A stretch of DNA of 9,363 nt from Candidatus Lindowiibacteriota bacterium (GTDB lineage Bacteria > Lindowbacteria > 2-12-FULL-62-27). The first letter of the stretch is position 1. Each line of letters starts with the position of its first letter. A model generated the notes under the pieces. That model did no database searches, was not told where the DNA came from, and worked only from the letters and a program-made list of their open reading frames with translations. This document shows, one piece after another, positions 6,285 through 9,363 of this stretch. The stretch is from contig JAHFCY010000127.1 in the NCBI GenBank assembly GCA_023249255.1, positions 1 through 9,363 on the forward strand, in the 5' to 3' direction. The position numbers and the translations under genes are program-made.

Positions 6285-6518
6285 TATCCACATTTTTCAG
6301 TGGATTGCCCCGACTTATCTACGTGCATTCGGTCACCGCCTCCTCCCTCTCAAAACACGCGTATTCGGTCACACCCATACGTGTAAACGGTCACAACCGG
6401 CGACCTGCCCGGCGATGTATCTGCATCAACACCAATCGATTTCCAAAACGTCCGCCACCCGCCTTGTAGTATGTCTTCTATCCTTATAGTTACCAGAAGC
6501 TGCTGTTTTGTGGATATC
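6284..6518. other. Putative replication origin of the repA1 module
   Basis: Immediately at the repA1 stop lies ATATCCACA (6284-6292), one mismatch from the DnaA-box consensus TTATCCACA. Its inverse, TGTGGATAT, is at 6509-6517; with flanking bases they form a 10-bp inverted pair (GATATCCACA/TGTGGATATC). Between them are three direct repeats (6321-6394), followed by a moderately AT-rich stretch with CTTATAGTTACC near 6480-6495. Iterons plus DnaA boxes next to a RepA gene are the usual parts of a theta-type origin. The location downstream of the initiator gene is less usual but is mirrored at repA2. The A+T-rich unwinding element is not pronounced here. Confidence 0.55.
6321..6394 (+). repeat. 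Three iteron-like direct repeats (repA1)
   Basis: ACGTGCATTCGGTCAC (6321-6336), ACGCGTATTCGGTCAC (6357-6372) and ACGTGTAAACGGTCAC (6379-6394) share the pattern ACGYGNAWWCGGTCAC. Start-to-start spacing is 36 and 22 bp. They are probably RepA1 binding sites. Short multiple repeats also occur at IS21-family transposon ends, but no istA or istB is present. Confidence 0.7.
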
Positions 6519-6537
6519 GCACCCTTCAGTAGTTTGA

Positions 6538-6591
6538 CTCACTGGCCGGTCCGCGCCATCGCCAAACCGCGATGCGCGGCCGGCCGGTGAG
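6538..6591. repeat. Long GC-rich hairpin between the repA1 origin and the DUF6880 gene
   Basis: The left arm 6538-6562 begins CTCACTGGCCGG and ends CGCCATCGC. The right arm 6569-6591 is GCGATGCGCGG followed by CCGGCCGGTGAG. The arms pair over about 23 bp with one mismatch and two single-base bulges around the loop CAAACC. No T-run follows, so a simple intrinsic terminator is unlikely. Candidates are a REP-type element, a single-strand initiation or replication-arrest hairpin, or a recombination site. It is unrelated in sequence to the 909-973 hairpin. Confidence 0.65.
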
Positions 6592-6666
6592 ATTTACCTC
6601 AACGCTCCCGCTCGCCCCGTCTCCAGCCATCTTGTCTCCGGCGAGTGAAAACGTTATGATCCCTCC

Positions 6667-8124
6667 ATGGACGATCCCCTAAAAAAAGATGCGGACACCA
6701 TCAAAGCCTTTCTCTCCAATCAGGATAAATCCAAACTGATCGACCTCCTCCTCGACCAATCCCAAACCGATGACCGCCTCCATGAAAAACTCGCGATGCA
6801 AGCCGCCAAGTCTGAACCCCGAGGTCCGGATATGGCCTCTTTCCGCAAGGTCATCAACAGCGCCGTAAAACGCCGGCGATTCATAGACTATGCCCACGCC
6901 TTCGAGTACGCCCAGGGCATCGAGCAGATCATCGACGAATTGGACCAGATGGCACAAGACCATCCGTCCGCAACCATCGACCTTTGCGAATATGCCCTGA
7001 CCGCCTTGGAATCGGCGACAGGATCAGTCGACGATTCGGACGGTCACATGACCCCCTTGATGCGCCGTCTTCAGGAAATTCATCTGGCCGCCTGCCGCAA
7101 ATCCAATCCGGATCCCAAAAATCTCGCCCGGCTCCTGTTTCAACGCGAACTGACCACAGACTACGACGTCTTTTACGGCGCCGCCGAAACCTACAAAGAC
7201 GTTCTCGGCCCCAAAGGATTGGCCGTCTTTCGGCAATTGGCAGAAGTCCAATGGTCCAAGATTCCTCCGCTCGGTCCCCGGCAGAAACGGTCGACCGAAG
7301 ACAACCCTCGATTCCAAATCACTCACATCATGGAAACCTTGGCCATGATGTCGGGCGACACGGAAGAACTGGTAGCCGTCAAAAGTCGTGATCTTTCCCT
7401 CGAATACGCTTTTTTGGAAATCGCCCAGATTTACAAAAAGGCGGGCAAGGACGACCTCGCCCTCGAATGGGCCGAACGCGGCGTCCGATCTTTCCCCGGT
7501 CGTTGTGATGCGCGCCTCCGTGACTTCCTCGCCGAGGAATACAAACGGCAATCCCGCCACGACGAAGCCATAGTCATCATCTGGTCCGAATTCGCCGACT
7601 GGCCGAACCTGACCTATTATCAAAAACTCAAACCTTACGCCGACCAAATCCAAGCATGGCCTACTTGGCGTCAAAAATCCCTCGACCTCATCCGCGATCG
7701 TATCCAACGTGAGAAAGACTCTTCACAAAAGGAACGTTCAACCTCGATCATCACATGGTCGCGCGTCCCAGACCATTCCGCCTTGGTCTCCATTTTCTTG
7801 TGGGAAAAAGACGCCGAATCAGCTTGGCATGAAGCAACCGAAGGCGGTTGCACACAAGACCTCTGGCTCAATCTTGCCGCCCTCCGGGAAGAGGAACATC
7901 CTGAAGACGCCATCCGAATCTACCAGAATCAGATCGCCCCCACGCTCGACCACAAAAACAACGCCGCCTACGAAGAAGCAGTAGCCTTCATTCAAAAAAT
8001 CCACGACATCATGTCCCGCCTCAGCCAATCCGCCGAATTCTCAAAATATCTCCAATCCCTCCGCGCCTCCCACAAACGCTTCCGAAATTTCATGAAACTA
8101 CTCGACAAGACAAACTGGTACTGA
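6667..8124 (+). CDS. DUF6880-like helical-repeat protein (SWIM-associated family)
   Basis: A 485-residue protein from the ATG at 6667. No good Shine-Dalgarno is visible before it, so the start or expression level is uncertain. The N-terminal third matches the pattern I associate with DUF6880 proteins: IKAFLSNQDKSKLIDLLLDQ, FRKVINSAVKRRRFIDYAHAFEYAQGIEQIIDEL, CEYALTALESATGSVDDSDG (about 108-127), LQEIHLAACRKSNPDP and FYGAAETYKDVLGPKGLAVF. The rest is helical, with TPR-like pairs such as YAFLEIAQIYKKAGKDDLALEWAERGVRSFPG. This region is often encoded with or fused to SWIM zinc-finger proteins, but no CxCxnCxH SWIM motif occurs here, so it stands alone. It is probably a soluble scaffold or protein-interaction module; its biochemical role is unknown. 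It sits between two convergent replication modules and is transcribed away from repA1. The family call rests on motif memory. Confidence 0.75.
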   Translation: MDDPLKKDADTIKAFLSNQDKSKLIDLLLDQSQTDDRLHEKLAMQAAKSEPRGPDMASFRKVINSAVKRRRFIDYAHAFEYAQGIEQIIDELDQMAQDHPSATIDLCEYALTALESATGSVDDSDGHMTPLMRRLQEIHLAACRKSNPDPKNLARLLFQRELTTDYDVFYGAAETYKDVLGPKGLAVFRQLAEVQWSKIPPLGPRQKRSTEDNPRFQITHIMETLAMMSGDTEELVAVKSRDLSLEYAFLEIAQIYKKAGKDDLALEWAERGVRSFPGRCDARLRDFLAEEYKRQSRHDEAIVIIWSEFADWPNLTYYQKLKPYADQIQAWPTWRQKSLDLIRDRIQREKDSSQKERSTSIITWSRVPDHSALVSIFLWEKDAESAWHEATEGGCTQDLWLNLAALREEEHPEDAIRIYQNQIAPTLDHKNNAAYEEAVAFIQKIHDIMSRLSQSAEFSKYLQSLRASHKRFRNFMKLLDKTNWY

Positions 8125-8148
8125 TCCAAGCTCTCGATCATTCCAAGT

Positions 8149-8171
8149 GGCCGGTTCTACGGTTTTTTTTT
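8149..8171 (+). terminator. Weak possible terminator after the DUF6880 gene
   Basis: GGCCG (8149-8153) can pair with CGGTT (8160-8164) using two G-U pairs around the loop GTTCTA, and a run of T follows to 8171. The stem is short, so termination strength is doubtful. The next stretch to about 8250 has another T6 tract (near 8214) and no gene. Confidence 0.3.
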
Positions 8172-8249
8172 CTTGTCCGAATACAAAATCACCAGCCGGT
8201 TTAAACTACATGGTTTTTTGGGTTTGGTATTGAATGGCCTGAACGAGGA

Positions 8250-8420
8250 TCTTATCAACAATCGAACGTATACTACATGTACCTATCTGCGAACTACTAT
8301 ATGTATATAGGGTATCAGAAGTGACACCCCTTCTGTATCAGAAGTGACACCCATAGCCATAGATTGGCCGTATCAGAAGTGACACCATTACCTTGTTGAA
8401 ACTGTGGATATTGTGGATTG
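8250..8420. other. Putative replication origin of the repA2 module
   Basis: Reading away from the repA2 3' end (minus strand), two DnaA-box-like 9-mers lie in tandem: TGTGGATTG (8412-8420) and TGTGGATAT (8403-8411). The second is the same 9-mer that flanks the repA1 repeats. Three perfect 17-bp direct repeats follow (8312-8386), then an AT-rich segment at 8251-8311 with a CTATAT-GT-ATATAG dyad (8297-8310) and TTATCAACA (8252-8260), another near-consensus DnaA box. DnaA boxes, iterons and an AT-rich tract in this order form a classic iteron-origin layout. Function is inferred from arrangement alone. Confidence 0.6.
8312..8386 (-). repeat. Three perfect 17-bp iteron-like direct repeats (repA2)
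   Basis: GTATCAGAAGTGACACC occurs identically at 8312-8328, 8335-8351 and 8370-8386 (plus-strand reading). Start-to-start spacing is 23 and 35 bp, nearly the mirror of the 36 and 22 bp at repA1 when each is read outward from its rep gene. Perfect identity indicates active maintenance or recent origin. They are likely RepA2 binding sites; IS21-family end repeats are the main alternative. Confidence 0.8.
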
Positions 8421-8432
8421 CGGGTCCAGCGC

Positions 8433-9317
8433 TCAATAGACCGATATTTGGTGTCTGAAAGAAGTCGGCGGGACGGAAGTCGGGGATGGGTACAGAATCA
8501 GGTGATCCGGCGTCGTTTTGAACCGTGCCCCACGGTAAGCGCATTTGATCAGTTCGAGGTACTTACAGCATCTGGCCTTAAACAGTCTGGATGCATCGGT
8601 CTCCGTTCCAAACTGCTTCTGGAGTGATGGCCACGGAACGCGCGTTTCGCTCTTGAGGGTATAATATCGGAACGTCAGCCACGCGTAGAGGTCCAGCGCC
8701 AACGGCGATCGGCGGATGGCATCGATGATTCGAATATCGAGAGGAAACGCGTGTTTCATGACGTGTTCGAAAAACACCTCGCCGACCGTAATTTCAGCGT
8801 CCGGCGTCTCCGGAAAATTCACGTTCCACCAAGTCGAGTACCGTGTCGCAATCTCCGCCGAAACATGGTCCCGCCGCTTTTCGCTTCTTCGCTCATACAT
8901 GATAGCCGAAAGAAGCAGCCGGTTGGCCTGGTTGGTGAATAAAATGCGAGCCTTCCCTTTTGGCTGAATTTTGAGCGCCAAAAGAAACGCGTAGTAGCTC
9001 CTCCCGAGTTTGATCACCCGCTTGCCGCTCCGTTTGATTTCGTTGGTCAGCCACATCATAAGCAGCCGCGGATAAACCCCAAACGGCAGTCCATAATCCG
9101 AGTGCGCGCGGATGTAGAGCTCAAAATCAAACGCCCGCCGCCGCCACTCAAGAACAGCAGGTCCAGGATCAACATAGGGAAGCGTAGCCATGGCAAGAGA
9201 CGCCGGCAGAAACGTATGTTCCTGCGGCAGATCGTGGATGGATAGAAGCCTATCGACCTTCCGAGAAGTCGTCTGCTGAGCGGGAGACAAAACACTCCCG
9301 ACCCCGATATCCCCCAT
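8433..9317 (-). CDS. repA: RepA-type plasmid replication initiator (second copy)
   Basis: A 294-residue protein starting at the ATG at 9317, with GAGGGAG just upstream as ribosome binding site. The PF04796-type RepA blocks are clearer than in the first copy: YGLPFGVYPRLLMMWLTNEI (75-94), LGRSYYAFLLALKI (104-117), TVGEVFFEHVMKHAFPLD (177-194), IRRSPLALDLYAWLTFRYY (201-219), LQKQFGT (232-238) and HLILYPSPTSVPP (272-284). Residues 1-35 are an extra, polar N-terminal segment absent from the first copy. It should act as the origin-binding initiator for its own replicon, with three perfect 17-bp repeats starting 47 bp past its stop. It is transcribed toward repA1. A small dyad in the short upstream segment (AGTAG/CTACT, 9340-9353) could be an operator, but the window ends there. 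Confidence 0.9.
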   Translation of the reverse strand: MGDIGVGSVLSPAQQTTSRKVDRLLSIHDLPQEHTFLPASLAMATLPYVDPGPAVLEWRRRAFDFELYIRAHSDYGLPFGVYPRLLMMWLTNEIKRSGKRVIKLGRSYYAFLLALKIQPKGKARILFTNQANRLLLSAIMYERRSEKRRDHVSAEIATRYSTWWNVNFPETPDAEITVGEVFFEHVMKHAFPLDIRIIDAIRRSPLALDLYAWLTFRYYTLKSETRVPWPSLQKQFGTETDASRLFKARCCKYLELIKCAYRGARFKTTPDHLILYPSPTSVPPTSFRHQISVY

Positions 9318-9363
9318 ATCTCCCTCAAATCTACCCCTCAGTAGACGACTACTTAAAACATGA

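Noticed and set aside
5459-6469. A 336-codon plus-strand frame overlapping repA1
   Set aside because: Its product is extremely Pro/Arg/His-rich with no recognisable domain, and it is the out-of-frame shadow of repA1 running on into the iteron region.
7024-7707. A 227-codon minus-strand frame inside the DUF6880-like gene
   Set aside because: It is antisense to a gene with clear family motifs and shows no domain of its own.
6321-8386. A single IS21-like or composite element bounded by the two repeat sets
   Set aside because: The two repeat sets have different sequences, no istA, istB or other transposase is encoded between them, and each is placed equivalently beside a repA gene.
1-9363. tRNA, rRNA or riboswitch genes
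   Set aside because: No cloverleaf pattern, rRNA block or known aptamer-like conserved segment was recognised on either strand.

Overview
This is an accessory, plasmid-like stretch of bacterial DNA. Two different RepA-type plasmid initiators (PF04796-like) face each other in the right half, each followed by three short direct repeats and a DnaA-box-like 9-mer. Shine-Dalgarno sequences are mostly clear (GGAGG or GGGAG types), so the host initiates translation in the ordinary bacterial way. RepA proteins of this kind are best known from Gram-negative plasmids. The host phylum cannot be fixed from the sequence. The window could be a plasmid, or a chromosomal island that absorbed plasmid modules.

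Layout. Positions 1-885 (minus strand) hold two genes of phage-structural character: a partial protein with tail-fibre-type ET(I/V)xGxKTF repeats that runs off the left edge, and a small beta-rich protein upstream of it. A large hairpin at 909-973, resembling a REP element, separates them from a three-gene minus-strand operon (3821 to 1014). In transcription order the operon encodes an unrecognised soluble protein, a four-helix membrane protein, and a DUF2235 alpha/beta hydrolase related to Tle1-type phospholipases. The membrane-protein gene is visibly more AT-rich than its neighbours, which suggests transfer.

Divergent from that operon, on the plus strand (4052-5191), is a 379-residue protein with a MerR-like DNA-binding domain, a long charged coiled coil, one membrane anchor and a Pro/Ala/Ser tail. 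The 5' end of its own gene is an 84-bp tandem duplication carrying eight palindromic sites of the form CGGCAA-N3/4-TTGCCG, several degenerate, spaced about 21 and 28 bp apart. A ninth site lies in the upstream intergenic region. An HTH plus coiled-coil protein next to plasmid rep genes with an iterated site array looks like a one-protein partition system, comparable to pSK1 Par or chromosomal RacA but attached to the membrane. This is the strongest candidate for an undescribed system here.

The right half reads repA1 (5508-6284, plus), origin-like repeats, a large hairpin (6538-6591), a DUF6880-type gene (6667-8124, plus), origin-like repeats, then repA2 (8433-9317, minus). The two replication modules share their architecture although their repeat sequences differ, and they converge on the DUF6880 gene. 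A 316-bp leader before repA1 contains nested perfect inverted repeats that may fold as RNA and control initiator synthesis.

Readings of family identity come from motif recognition by eye. No database search was run.
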